A stretch of 44,391 nucleotides of DNA from Lachnospiraceae bacterium (GTDB lineage: Bacteria; Bacillota; Clostridia; Lachnospirales; Lachnospiraceae): assembly GCA_014804345.1 (NCBI GenBank), contig JAAUZZ010000024.1, positions 41,309 to 85,699 of the forward strand. Direction: 5' to 3'. The translations under genes and the position numbers were made by a program. Each line of letters begins with the position of its first letter. The stretch's first letter is position 1. Below the pieces are notes generated by a model. The model made no database searches and was not told the DNA's origin. It saw nothing but the letters and a program-made list of their open reading frames with translations. Shown here one piece after another: positions 18,080 to 27,315 of this stretch.

Positions 18080-18106
18080 AGCTCAGGGTGTGACAAGCGC
18101 CCTGAG
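18074..18106 (-). terminator. Terminator overlapping the stop codon of the 242-aa membrane protein gene
   Basis: CTCAGGG...CCCTGAG followed on - strand by CTTTTTAT. Confidence 0.65.
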
Positions 18107-18811
18107 TAATGTTTCACAGTCTTCGAGATGCTCCGTATTGGAGATGATCACAGCATAGAGCGGTTCTTCGAGCGGTTTACCGCTTTCTTCGGTCTGATTG
18201 TAGGCTTCATAAAATTTCGTGCCGGCTAAATCTACGGCAAAATATCCGTCAATTCCATCCGTCAAATCAATATTTCCGTTTTCGTCTTCCGTTAGATTTG
18301 CCGTGTCATAACAAAGCATTTCCCGTGCGGAAAGATAAGAAAGCAAATCGTCGGAGAGTGCGGTATCCAAAGGAAGACAGGCATTCAATGCAAGCAGATA
18401 GCGGTACATATCCGCACCGCAGACGGCAACATCCATGCGCTGTGAGGAAATCGTCGTCATAACCTCGATTTCATGCAGATAGGAGTATCGATTATCATAA
18501 TCAAAGGGCTGATCCTGATTCACATCAACATCGCCGGGCTTTCCGTCCGCTTTCAAATTTTTCGCAAATTCTCGAAACCAACTGCCGCAGTCATCTTCTG
18601 TATTTAACACTACGCATACGCGCAGACGGCATGGCTTCTGACCCTCCCATAATATATGGACAAATGTGCCCACAATGAAAAGAATACAAACAATCGATAT
18701 CACATACCATTTATAATAATCCCACAAAAATTGCAATTTCTGCCGCGCGTCAAGCGTTTTCAACGTATCAAGATCGCGGCGCAGGTTTTCACTCATTTTC
18801 ATTAATATCAT
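18083..18811 (-). CDS. Membrane-anchored protein of unknown function
   Basis: 242 aa, one N-terminal TM (WYVISIVCILFIVGTFVHIL); overlaps the YesL-like gene by 23 nt. Confidence 0.75.
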   Translation of the reverse strand: MILMKMSENLRRDLDTLKTLDARQKLQFLWDYYKWYVISIVCILFIVGTFVHILWEGQKPCRLRVCVVLNTEDDCGSWFREFAKNLKADGKPGDVDVNQDQPFDYDNRYSYLHEIEVMTTISSQRMDVAVCGADMYRYLLALNACLPLDTALSDDLLSYLSAREMLCYDTANLTEDENGNIDLTDGIDGYFAVDLAGTKFYEAYNQTEESGKPLEEPLYAVIISNTEHLEDCETLLRALVTP

Positions 18812-19478
18812 CGTGCTCCTTTCCGGTTACCTTTTCCTCTAAAAACGATAACGGCTCTATTTCTTCCGCAGTGGAAACATCGGGAAGATAGGGCTTTAGA
18901 ATAGCAAGTATCAACGCGGTTTGAAATCTGCAAACCAATCCGAACACAATGAAAACCAATCCCGGTAATATATGACACAGCCAAAGTCCCAGAGCAAGCG
19001 CGATCATCATCAAAAGCGTGCGCCCTAAATTCCGTATGGAAAGCACAAATGCCCAAAGGATGATTTCCTTATTTTTTTTTTCAAATTTTGCAAGCAAGGG
19101 AAACGCATACAAGGTAACAAACAGCCAAAACAGAAAAAGGACGGCAAAAAATACCATGAAAAAAGTATAGATGCCGGTTCCGGCATGATAGCATAATGAG
19201 ATATCCAGCATTAGAAAAGCTCCCACGGCAGTCAGTGGCAGACCAAGGCAGATGCCCTGCTTTAAATTCTGTCGAAATGAACGAAAGAAATCTTTATAGA
19301 CATAGCTTTCTTCGCCGCGGACAAGGTTCATCATGGCGTAAAAGAACGCTGTGGTGGAAGGGCCGATCGTCACGATCGGCAGACCGCATAAAAGCCAAAG
19401 CGCATTTAAGATAAAGAGATCAAAGACATTGCCCATTCCAATCCAAAAGGGGTTGTCCGAACGAAAAAATTTATTCAT
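18789..19478 (-). CDS. YesL/DUF624-family membrane protein
   Basis: MNKFFRSDNPFWIGMGNVFDLFILNALWLLCGLPIVTIGPSTTAFFYAMM; start moved to 19478 because AAAGGAT lies just upstream there. Confidence 0.85.
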   Translation of the reverse strand: MNKFFRSDNPFWIGMGNVFDLFILNALWLLCGLPIVTIGPSTTAFFYAMMNLVRGEESYVYKDFFRSFRQNLKQGICLGLPLTAVGAFLMLDISLCYHAGTGIYTFFMVFFAVLFLFWLFVTLYAFPLLAKFEKKNKEIILWAFVLSIRNLGRTLLMMIALALGLWLCHILPGLVFIVFGLVCRFQTALILAILKPYLPDVSTAEEIEPLSFLEEKVTGKEHDDINENE

Positions 19479-19700
19479 ACAGGGGATCCTTTCTATAAAT
19501 ATGTACAAAATATTACACAGAACTGCTTCGCGGGTTGATATGATTGTAGCAAAAAAAAGCGAAAAATGCAATAAAATTATAACAAAGGATTAACATATTG
19601 AAAAAGAAATATAAAAGTGTATAAAAATCGTCATATTAAACAAAAAATATGCATATAATAAAAATGGGATAAGCATTTCTTTTATCAATATGCCGAAAAA

Positions 19701-19741
19701 TATGACAATCGATTGACATATTTTTGTGAAAGTGATATGCT
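19701..19741 (+). promoter_or_regulatory. Promoter with overlapping LacI-type operator for the sugar ABC transporter
   Basis: Palindrome TATGACAATCGATTGACATA 19701-19720 contains -35 TTGACA (19713-19718); 17-nt spacer; -10 TATGCT (19736-19741). Confidence 0.8.
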
Positions 19742-19806
19742 TTCTTCATAAATAAAAAAACATAAAAAATGTATAAATTTTTATGAAAAAAGGAGGAAAC
19801 ATAACT

Positions 19807-21090
19807 ATGAGAAAAAAAATACTCGCAATGGCGCTTGCAGCGTCGATGGCAGTATCGCTTACGGCGTGCGGCGGTGATGGCGGCAGTACGGGCGCCGGTG
19901 GAGGATCGGGCAATGTAGCAATCACGATCTTCAATTCCAAGAGTGAGATTCAGGATCAGTTTGAGGAGATGGCAGAGGAGTACAGTAAGGCAAAGGGCGT
20001 GGACGTAGAGGTTTACTATTCAAACGATACCGTTTCCGCACATTTGGCTACCCGTTATTCGGCAAACGATCCGTACACCATTGCAATGGTAGACGCAAAG
20101 GATGTTTACTCACTTGCGGGAGAGCACGCAGTTGATTTAAGCGATCAGGACTGGGTAAAGAACACGCAGTATGCAATTTCCGTTGACGGCAAGGTTGTCG
20201 GTTTCCCAGTTTGCGTTGAGGCGAGAGGCGTTATGTACAACGCAGACGCAATTGAGGGGATTACAGGCGAAACCTTCAATCCGGAAGATTACAAGACACT
20301 TGACGCATTTCAGGGCTTGCTAGACAAGTTGGTTGCGGGCGGCATGGAAGCGCCAACCGGAATTATGAAAGAGGACTGGTCTTTGGGCGCACATTATCTG
20401 TGCGAAGTGTATGAGGAGCAGCCGGATGTAGATGCGTTCATCACAGCGCTGCATGGAGGAACGGCGGATCTTGCAAACAACACGAAATGGAATTCCATGA
20501 TGGATACATTTGATACATTAAAGCAGTACAATTATGCGGCAGGTTCACCGGTTGCGGCAGAGCGCGAAATATCAGAGCAGAAGCTTGCCGAGGGTGAAAT
20601 CGCGTTTATGTTTGGCGGCAACTGGGATTGGTCAATGATCAATGCATATGACTATTCTGAGAATATGGGTATGATGCCGGTACCGCAGAATATGGACGAC
20701 GGTACGAATGAAAAGTTAGTCGGAGGCGGTTCGAAGTATTTCTTTATTGATAATTCATCAAATACATCGGATGAACAGCGTCAGGCTGCAAAGGACTTCT
20801 TAAACTGGCTTGTATTTGAGGATGACGGAAATGCATTTTTGACAGAGAAGTGTGCGCTTGTTCCGGCTTACAGCAATATCAATGCGGATGCGCTTGATCC
20901 GCTGTCGATTTCCGTAAAGAAATATGCGGACGAGGGTAAGCTGATCGCAAACTATGATTTCTTCCCGGATGATCATTATTCGATTTGCGGAGCTGCATTC
21001 CAGAAGTATTTGGCAGGTCAGTCTGACCGTGCAGGCTTTGCGGCTGAAATTGAAAAGTACTGGTCATCAACAACGCCGGTAGAACACTAA
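19807..21090 (+). CDS. Sugar ABC transporter substrate-binding lipoprotein
   Basis: MRKKILAMALAASMAVSLTACGG lipoprotein signal; SBP family 1 features; RBS AGGAGG before ATG 19807. Confidence 0.92.
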   Translation: MRKKILAMALAASMAVSLTACGGDGGSTGAGGGSGNVAITIFNSKSEIQDQFEEMAEEYSKAKGVDVEVYYSNDTVSAHLATRYSANDPYTIAMVDAKDVYSLAGEHAVDLSDQDWVKNTQYAISVDGKVVGFPVCVEARGVMYNADAIEGITGETFNPEDYKTLDAFQGLLDKLVAGGMEAPTGIMKEDWSLGAHYLCEVYEEQPDVDAFITALHGGTADLANNTKWNSMMDTFDTLKQYNYAAGSPVAAEREISEQKLAEGEIAFMFGGNWDWSMINAYDYSENMGMMPVPQNMDDGTNEKLVGGGSKYFFIDNSSNTSDEQRQAAKDFLNWLVFEDDGNAFLTEKCALVPAYSNINADALDPLSISVKKYADEGKLIANYDFFPDDHYSICGAAFQKYLAGQSDRAGFAAEIEKYWSSTTPVEH

Positions 21091-21106
21091 ATAATTTATG
21101 AAACTG

Positions 21107-21146
21107 TTCGTCTGCTGCGAAACGCTTTGGCTGGGCAGCAGACGAA
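21107..21146 (+). other. Intercistronic hairpin between SBP and permease genes
   Basis: Perfect 12-bp stem TTCGTCTGCTGC/GCAGCAGACGAA, no T run. Confidence 0.8.
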
Positions 21147-21171
21147 GATAAAGGAAGGGGGACAACTCATT

Positions 21172-22053
21172 ATGGATACAAATTCAATGTCCTATAAGAG
21201 CAAACAGTTTCTGATGTTTGCGGGAGTGGCGACTGCTGTATTTACCGCGGTTGTTATCGTACCGTTTATTTACGGATTATATCTGACCTTTACAAGCTGG
21301 GATGGTGTTTCCAAACAAAAGCCATTTGTGGGATTTGCAAATTACATGTCCACGTTTGCGGATGGTGCGTACTGGCAGGCATTGGGAAGAACGATGATTT
21401 ATTCTCTAATCGCCGTTATTTTGGTCAATGTCGTAGCGTTTATGCTGGCATTTCTTGTTACGAGCGGTGTAAAGGGACAAAACTTTTTCCGCGCCGGATT
21501 TTTCATTCCGAACCTGATTGGCGGTATCGTACTCGGTTACATATGGAAGTTTGTGTTTAACCGTGCGTTTGTTGCTCTCGGAAATGCCCTTTCGATCGGC
21601 GCGTTGTCAACGTCGTGGCTTGCTACGACAAACGGCGCAATGCTGTGTCTGATCATTGTTTCGGTATGGCAGTATGCGGGATATATGATGCTGATTTATG
21701 TGGCAGGATTTATGAGCGTTTCGGCGGATGTGCTGGAGGCGGCAAGAATTGACGGATGTACCAACATGCAGTCGATTATCCATATTTCCGTTCCACTGAT
21801 GGTTTCTTCTTTTGTACAATGTCTGTTTTTGACAATTACAAGATGCTTTATGGTTTATGATGTGAACCTGTCTTTGACAAACGGCGAGCCGTTTAACAGT
21901 TCGGTTTTGGCGGCGATGCACGTGTACAATCAGGCGTTCACATACAAGAATTATGGTACCGGTCAGGCTGAAGCGCTGATATTGTTTATTGTCTGTGCAG
22001 TCGTAGGCGTGCTTCAGGTATACATTGGTAAGAAAGCGGAGGTGTCAGCATAA
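21172..22053 (+). CDS. Sugar ABC transporter permease (MalF/UgpA type)
   Basis: EAARIDGCTNMQSIIHISVPLM EAA motif; start 21172 preceded by GGAAGGGGG. Confidence 0.92.
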   Translation: MDTNSMSYKSKQFLMFAGVATAVFTAVVIVPFIYGLYLTFTSWDGVSKQKPFVGFANYMSTFADGAYWQALGRTMIYSLIAVILVNVVAFMLAFLVTSGVKGQNFFRAGFFIPNLIGGIVLGYIWKFVFNRAFVALGNALSIGALSTSWLATTNGAMLCLIIVSVWQYAGYMMLIYVAGFMSVSADVLEAARIDGCTNMQSIIHISVPLMVSSFVQCLFLTITRCFMVYDVNLSLTNGEPFNSSVLAAMHVYNQAFTYKNYGTGQAEALILFIVCAVVGVLQVYIGKKAEVSA

Positions 22054-22913
22054 TGGATGATTTAAATGAAAAAGCTGCTCGCAGGCGAAAAATTGCCCAT
22101 GCGATTGAAATCGTAATTTTGATTGTTTTGTTTATTTGCTTTATCTTCCCGTTTATTTTGGTTATCATCAATGTATTTAAGACCAAAGCGGATATCACTT
22201 CCAACCCGCTTGCCTTGATAGGAGAGCATGGATTTACCATCAAGAATTTCCCGGAAGCGATGCGGAAAATGAATTTCCTTCGTTCTTTCGGAAACTCGGC
22301 GCTGATCACGATTGTTTCAACCATCTTCACCATTTTGATTGCCTCTATGACAGCATTTGTGATTGTGCGTAACAAATGGAAGGCGTGCGGTGCGTTGTTT
22401 GGACTGATGATTGCGTCAATGGTCATTCCGTTCCAGGTATTGATGATTCCGTTGGTATCTTTGTATGGAGGCGTTTTAGGCATGTTGAATCATCGTGCGA
22501 CATTGATCTTTATGCACGTGGGATTTTCACTGTCCATGGCAACCTTTATGTTCCACGGTGCAATTTTCACGAATGTGCCGCTTGCGCTTGAGGAGGCGGC
22601 TACGATTGACGGCTGCACCCGTTGGCAGACATACTGGAAAATCGTATTTCCGCTGTTAAAGCCGACGATTGCGACTGTGGCTATTATCGACGCGATGGCA
22701 TTTTGGAACGACTATCTTCTTCCGAGCCTTGTATTGGCAAGAAAGGAATTGTATACAATTCCTATCGCTACACAGGTATTTTACGGAACATACTCGACGG
22801 ATATTGGTTTGGTAATGGCGGCCTTGCTGCTGGCAATGCTTCCGATCTTAATACTGTATATGTTCTTACAGCGCTATATCGTAGAAGGTGTAACTTCAGG
22901 TGCAGTGAAATAG
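22053..22913 (+). CDS. Sugar ABC transporter permease (MalG/UgpE type)
   Basis: EEAATIDGCTRWQTYWKIVFPLLKP EAA motif; TAATG overlap with the preceding gene. Confidence 0.92.
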   Translation: MDDLNEKAARRRKIAHAIEIVILIVLFICFIFPFILVIINVFKTKADITSNPLALIGEHGFTIKNFPEAMRKMNFLRSFGNSALITIVSTIFTILIASMTAFVIVRNKWKACGALFGLMIASMVIPFQVLMIPLVSLYGGVLGMLNHRATLIFMHVGFSLSMATFMFHGAIFTNVPLALEEAATIDGCTRWQTYWKIVFPLLKPTIATVAIIDAMAFWNDYLLPSLVLARKELYTIPIATQVFYGTYSTDIGLVMAALLLAMLPILILYMFLQRYIVEGVTSGAVK

Positions 22914-22957
22914 GCGATAAAGCATAGATTTTTGTAGAAATGTTTTGCTTTTGGGAT

Positions 22958-22988
22958 AAGGCTGGCGCTATTAGTTAGTGTCAGCCTT
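22958..22988 (+). terminator. Probable terminator after the ABC permease
   Basis: AAGGCTGGCGC/GTGTCAGCCTT 11-bp stem with G-U pairs; weak T tail. Confidence 0.5.
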
Positions 22989-23075
22989 GTTTCATTCATA
23001 TAGAGTAGAAGCTGCTCGCAAAATATGGATATATTTGGTATAATGAAAACAAAAATGCATGAAGTGAGGTAGAGT

Positions 23076-24941
23076 ATGGCGAAAACAGCAAAAAAGAAAG
23101 GGTCGGCACAGCAGGTGTACAAAGAACGATTTGAGTGTCATCTTGACGAGCTGCGGTGGCTTTATATGGAGTTATATGATAATGGTTCCATGTTTGCCGA
23201 ATTGTGCGATAACATAAAGCGTTTTTATATGGAGCGGAGTGAACAGTTAAAGCAGTCGGATGCGAAACGTGAAAAGGACAAGGACTGGTATCGGCAGAAT
23301 GATATGCTCGGAATGATGTTTTACATCGACAATTTTGCCGGCAATATGAAAGGCGTGCAATCAAAACTTGACTATATTGAAAAGTGTAACGTGAATTATA
23401 TTCATTTGATGCCGTTTTTGGAAACGCCCGAGGGACGCTCCGACGGCGGATACGCTGTGTCGGATTTTCGCAAGGTGCAGGAAAATCTTGGAACAATGGA
23501 GGATTTGGAGAGTCTGACATCGGCCTGTCATGAAAAAGGGATTAACGTCTGCATGGATTTTGTCATGAACCATACTTCGGAGGACCACGAATGGGCAAAA
23601 AGGGCGCGCGCGGGTGAAGGGGAATACATGAGCCGCTACTTTTTCTTTGATAATCAGTCCATTCCGTCACAGTACGAAAGGACGGTGCCGCAGGTATTCC
23701 CCACGACGGCGCCGGGAAACTTTACATGGCTTGAGGACGCAAAGCATTATGTGATGACTTCCTTTTATCCGTATCAGTGGGATTTGAATTACAAAAATCC
23801 GCGTGTCTTTAACGAAATGATGTATAACTTCCTGTATCTGACAAACAGAGGAATTGACATTATCCGCATTGACGCGGTTCCGTATATCTGGAAAGAGTTA
23901 AACACACAGTGCCGCAATCTGCCGCAAGTGCACACGATTGTCCGCATGATGCGCATGATTGGCGAGATTGTCTGCCCGGGCGTTCTGCTTTTGGGCGAAG
24001 TTGTGATGGAGCCGGAGAAGGTTGTGCCTTACTTTGGAACGGTGGAGAAGCCGGAATGCCATATGCTTTACAATGTCACGACAATGGCGACGACTTGGCA
24101 TACCGTTGCAACGCGCGATGTGCGGCTTTTGAAGCGGCAGCTTAACATTGTGAATTCTTTGCCAAAGGATTATGTATTTTTGAATTATCTGCGCTGCCAT
24201 GACGACATCGGCTGGGGACTTGATTATGATACGCTGCAAATGGAGGGCATTGAGCAGCGTGCGCATAAGCAGAATTTGAACGATTATTTTCAGGGATATA
24301 TGGGAGAAAGCAACAGCCGCGGAGAACTTTACAACGTCGATCCGGTTACGGGCGACGCAAGATTCTGCGGGACGACGGCGTCTATGTGCGGTATCGAAAA
24401 AGCGGGGTTTGAGCAGGATGATGCGGCAATGGAACGTGCGATTGGTTTTGATGTGATGCTTCATGCGTATATGTTTATGCAGTCGGGTATTCCCGTGTTG
24501 TACAGCGGTGATGAGATTGGACAGGTGAATGATTATACGTATAAGGAAAATCCAAACAAGGCAGCGGATTCGCGCTATATCCACCGCGGCGCAATGAACT
24601 GGACGCTTGCAAAGAATATTACAGATCCGGATACTGTGGAAGGAAAGCTGTTTGAACGGCTTGGCAGACTAATCCGGATTCGGAAACAGGAAAAGGCGTT
24701 TGTTTCCAATGCGGATACGTGGACGATAGAAACAGGCGATACGTCGGTTTTGTGCATTGGCAGATATTTTGACGGCGATCGTATCATCGGTGTGTTTAAT
24801 TTCAGTGAGTTTGACAAAACGGCGCGGCTTAATCAGGCGGACGAGGAATATGAGGACATGATTTCGGGTAAGTGCATGAAACTGCAAGAGATTTCGATAC
24901 CGGCGTATGGATTTTATTATTTGAAAAATGCGAAAAATTAG
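23076..24941 (+). CDS. GH13 enzyme, amylosucrase-like
   Basis: YIHLMPFLETPEGRSDGGYAVSDFR, FVMNHTSEDHEWA, GIDIIRIDAVPYIWK, YLRCHDDIGW and GTTAS motifs closely resemble amylosucrase. Confidence 0.85.
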   Translation: MAKTAKKKGSAQQVYKERFECHLDELRWLYMELYDNGSMFAELCDNIKRFYMERSEQLKQSDAKREKDKDWYRQNDMLGMMFYIDNFAGNMKGVQSKLDYIEKCNVNYIHLMPFLETPEGRSDGGYAVSDFRKVQENLGTMEDLESLTSACHEKGINVCMDFVMNHTSEDHEWAKRARAGEGEYMSRYFFFDNQSIPSQYERTVPQVFPTTAPGNFTWLEDAKHYVMTSFYPYQWDLNYKNPRVFNEMMYNFLYLTNRGIDIIRIDAVPYIWKELNTQCRNLPQVHTIVRMMRMIGEIVCPGVLLLGEVVMEPEKVVPYFGTVEKPECHMLYNVTTMATTWHTVATRDVRLLKRQLNIVNSLPKDYVFLNYLRCHDDIGWGLDYDTLQMEGIEQRAHKQNLNDYFQGYMGESNSRGELYNVDPVTGDARFCGTTASMCGIEKAGFEQDDAAMERAIGFDVMLHAYMFMQSGIPVLYSGDEIGQVNDYTYKENPNKAADSRYIHRGAMNWTLAKNITDPDTVEGKLFERLGRLIRIRKQEKAFVSNADTWTIETGDTSVLCIGRYFDGDRIIGVFNFSEFDKTARLNQADEEYEDMISGKCMKLQEISIPAYGFYYLKNAKN

Positions 24942-24953
24942 AGGTGATTATAC

Positions 24954-25922
24954 GTGAAAACATTTGATGTAGTGGCATTGGGAGAGTTGTTGATAGATTT
25001 TACGGAAAACGGAACGAGTGCGCAGGGAAACCCGATTTATGAGGCGAATCCCGGCGGTGCGCCCTGCAATGTGCTGTCGATGCTGAACAAAGCGGGAAAA
25101 AAGACTGCATTTATCGGGAAAGTGGGACAGGATATTTTCGGAAAGCGTTTGAAGGCAGTGCTTGAGGAGACGGGGATAGATACGTCTAACCTAATCACGG
25201 ACGCGGATGTCCGCACGACGCTTGCGTTTGTGGAAACATTTGCGGACGGGGACAGGGACTTCTCGTTCTACAGAAATCCGGGTGCGGATATGATGCTGCG
25301 GGAGGAAGAACTGAATGAGGATTTGCTCAAAGACACGCAGATTTTCCATTTTGGTACATTGTCTATGACTCATGAGGAGGTGCGTAAGGCGACGAAGAAG
25401 GCAATCCGTATTGCGAAGGAGAGCGGTGCGCTCATTTCCTTTGACCCGAATCTGCGCGAACCGCTTTGGAAGTCGCTGGACGAGGCAAAAGAACAGGTTG
25501 CGTATGGGCTTTCGCAGTGTGATATTTTGAAGATTTCCGATAATGAGATACAGTGGTATACAGGAGAGCAGGACTTTGACGCGGGGATTCGCAAATTGAA
25601 AAGCGAATATGACATTCCGCTGATCATGCTTTCCATAGGAAAGGAAGGAAGCCGTGCGTATTACAAGGATCTGCGCGTGGAAGTTGCCCCGTTTTTGCAG
25701 AAAAACACGATTGAAACGACAGGTGCGGGCGACACGTTTGGCGGATGCTGTCTGTATCATGTTTTGAAGTACGGGCTTGAGAATTTGGACAAGGCGAAGC
25801 TGAAAGAGATGCTTACATTTGCAAATGCGGCAGCTTCAATCATTACGACGAGGAAAGGCGCGCTGCGCGTGATGCCGGAGATTGCGGAAGTGGAGCGGCT
25901 TATTGCGGAAACGGCAAAATAG
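24954..25922 (+). CDS. Fructokinase (PfkB/ribokinase family)
   Basis: VVALGELLIDFTENG, NPGGAPCNVLSML, ETTGAGDTFGGC motifs; downstream of GH13 in a sucrose locus. Confidence 0.9.
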   Translation: MKTFDVVALGELLIDFTENGTSAQGNPIYEANPGGAPCNVLSMLNKAGKKTAFIGKVGQDIFGKRLKAVLEETGIDTSNLITDADVRTTLAFVETFADGDRDFSFYRNPGADMMLREEELNEDLLKDTQIFHFGTLSMTHEEVRKATKKAIRIAKESGALISFDPNLREPLWKSLDEAKEQVAYGLSQCDILKISDNEIQWYTGEQDFDAGIRKLKSEYDIPLIMLSIGKEGSRAYYKDLRVEVAPFLQKNTIETTGAGDTFGGCCLYHVLKYGLENLDKAKLKEMLTFANAAASIITTRKGALRVMPEIAEVERLIAETAK

Positions 25923-25945
25923 CAGAACTGAAAAAAATGATTTGT

Positions 25946-25980
25946 AAGGGACATTTCGCGTGTGGGAAGTGTCCCTTGTT
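25946..25980 (+). terminator. Terminator after fructokinase
   Basis: AAGGGACATTTC/GAAGTGTCCCTT stem then GTTTT. Confidence 0.65.
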
Positions 25981-26037
25981 TTGTAAGTGAGTTTTAATTA
26001 GGTTATGAGAAACTTTAGCAGAAATTCAAAATGTTTT

Positions 26038-26802
26038 TTAAGATTGATGTTTTTTACGGTACTCTCTTGGTAAAATCTGAAAAAATGATTTAAATGCCGC
26101 AGTAAATTTGCTTTGGCTGTCATAACCGACAGCCTTTGCGATTTCCGCGATACTTTGATCGGTTTCCTTTAACATTTTTGCTGCCTGTTCCATGCGGTGT
26201 TCTTTGATGTGTGCCGCGATGGAAGTTCCATAGACAGATTTAAAGGTATTTTTTAAAGTTGTCGGATTGATAAGATATTGCCTGGAAAGCTCTTCTATGG
26301 TAATCCGCTGATCCAGATGCAGTAAAATCTCGTCATGAATTTTTCGAATAACTTCAATTAGCTCAGACTGATATTCCGTTAGTTGATTTTGTGGAGTGAA
26401 CTCCATTTTGGCAGAATTTTCATCGCTTTCTTTCAACAATTTCGGACAGGTAATTTCCATAACCTGTTCAATCATTTGATGCAGTAGGCGGCCTTGTTCC
26501 GTATCTGCGGCACGGTAATAAACTTCTTTTCCCACGCGGCGGCTGACAATCAGACCGCTGTTTTTTAATGGTCTGAGGTGATGCGACACTGCCGGGCTTG
26601 ACATTTGAAGCATGGCTGAAATATTGAGGACACATTCTTCACAATGGCAAAGCAGCCAGAAAATGCGGATTCTGGTGGTGTCACCGAGCTGTTTGAACAC
26701 ATCCGCTACGGTTTGAAAGTAATCTACATGCTCTAACTGTTTCTGTATCAATGCGGTTTGCGGTCCTTCTCCATGATGGTGCGGTAATTTCATATTGTCC
26801 AT
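26038..26802 (-). CDS. ArsR/SmtB-type metalloregulator fused to an AraC-type HTH domain
   Basis: N-terminal half VFKQLGDTTRIRIFWLLCHCEECVLNISAMLQMSSPAVSHHLRPLKNSGLIVSRRVGKEVYYR (ArsR); C-terminal half ITIEELSRQYLINPTTLKNTFKSVYG...SIAEIAKAVGYDSQSKFTAAFKSFFQILPREYR (AraC). Confidence 0.92.
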   Translation of the reverse strand: MDNMKLPHHHGEGPQTALIQKQLEHVDYFQTVADVFKQLGDTTRIRIFWLLCHCEECVLNISAMLQMSSPAVSHHLRPLKNSGLIVSRRVGKEVYYRAADTEQGRLLHQMIEQVMEITCPKLLKESDENSAKMEFTPQNQLTEYQSELIEVIRKIHDEILLHLDQRITIEELSRQYLINPTTLKNTFKSVYGTSIAAHIKEHRMEQAAKMLKETDQSIAEIAKAVGYDSQSKFTAAFKSFFQILPREYRKKHQS

Positions 26803-26885
26803 GTTGTGTTTCCTTTCTTTTTTGTCTGCATTTCGCCCAAATGGAAATACTTTTCGCCCATTTAGGAGGGATTGCTTCGAAAATA

Positions 26886-26947
26886 TTGACGTGTGCCTTT
26901 ATGAGTATTATACTGCAAACAAGATGATTAAACAAGTACTTAATCAT
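26886..26947 (+). promoter_or_regulatory. Promoter and inverted-repeat operator of the metal-efflux operon
   Basis: TTGACG (26886-26891), 17-nt spacer, TATACT (26909-26914); inverted repeat ATGATTAA-N8-TTAATCAT (26924-26947) at the expected start site. Confidence 0.7.
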
Positions 26948-26981
26948 TAAATTATAATAAAAAATAAGGAGGAAGTTATCA

Positions 26982-27200
26982 ATGAAAAAGACTTATAAAA
27001 TCGAGGTAGACTGCGCTAACTGCGCAAATCTGATGGAGGACGCAGCTCGTAAAACTGCCGGTGTGCAGAGCGCTACAGTCAACTTTATGACACTGAAGAT
27101 GAGTGTGGAATTTGCCGATGGATATAAGCCGGAGGACGTTATGCAGAATGTATTGGATGCATGTAAGAAAGTAGAGCCGGACTGCGAGATTTTTCTTTAA
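26982..27200 (+). CDS. Stand-alone heavy-metal-associated (HMA) domain protein
   Basis: 72 aa; YKIEVDCANCANLMEDAARKTAGVQSATVNF with CxxC; RBS AAGGAGG. Confidence 0.9.
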   Translation: MKKTYKIEVDCANCANLMEDAARKTAGVQSATVNFMTLKMSVEFADGYKPEDVMQNVLDACKKVEPDCEIFL

Positions 27201-27220
27201 GCAGAATTTGAGTTATGACG

Positions 27221-27268
27221 AAATGACGCCCTTAAAATGCACTTCTGCAATTTCGGGGTGTCATTTTT
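27221..27268 (+). terminator. Possible leaky terminator/processing hairpin between the HMA and ATPase genes
   Basis: AAATGACGCCC...GGGGTGTCATTT stem with short T run. Confidence 0.5.
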
Positions 27269-27315
27269 AACAGAAATAGTAAACAATGAAGCATATCTAG
27301 AAAGGAGTTTTTACA

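Noticed and set aside
23898-24584. 228-aa antisense ORF inside the GH13 gene
   Set aside because: His/Arg/Ile-rich composition typical of an antisense shadow frame; sense strand has strong GH13 motifs.
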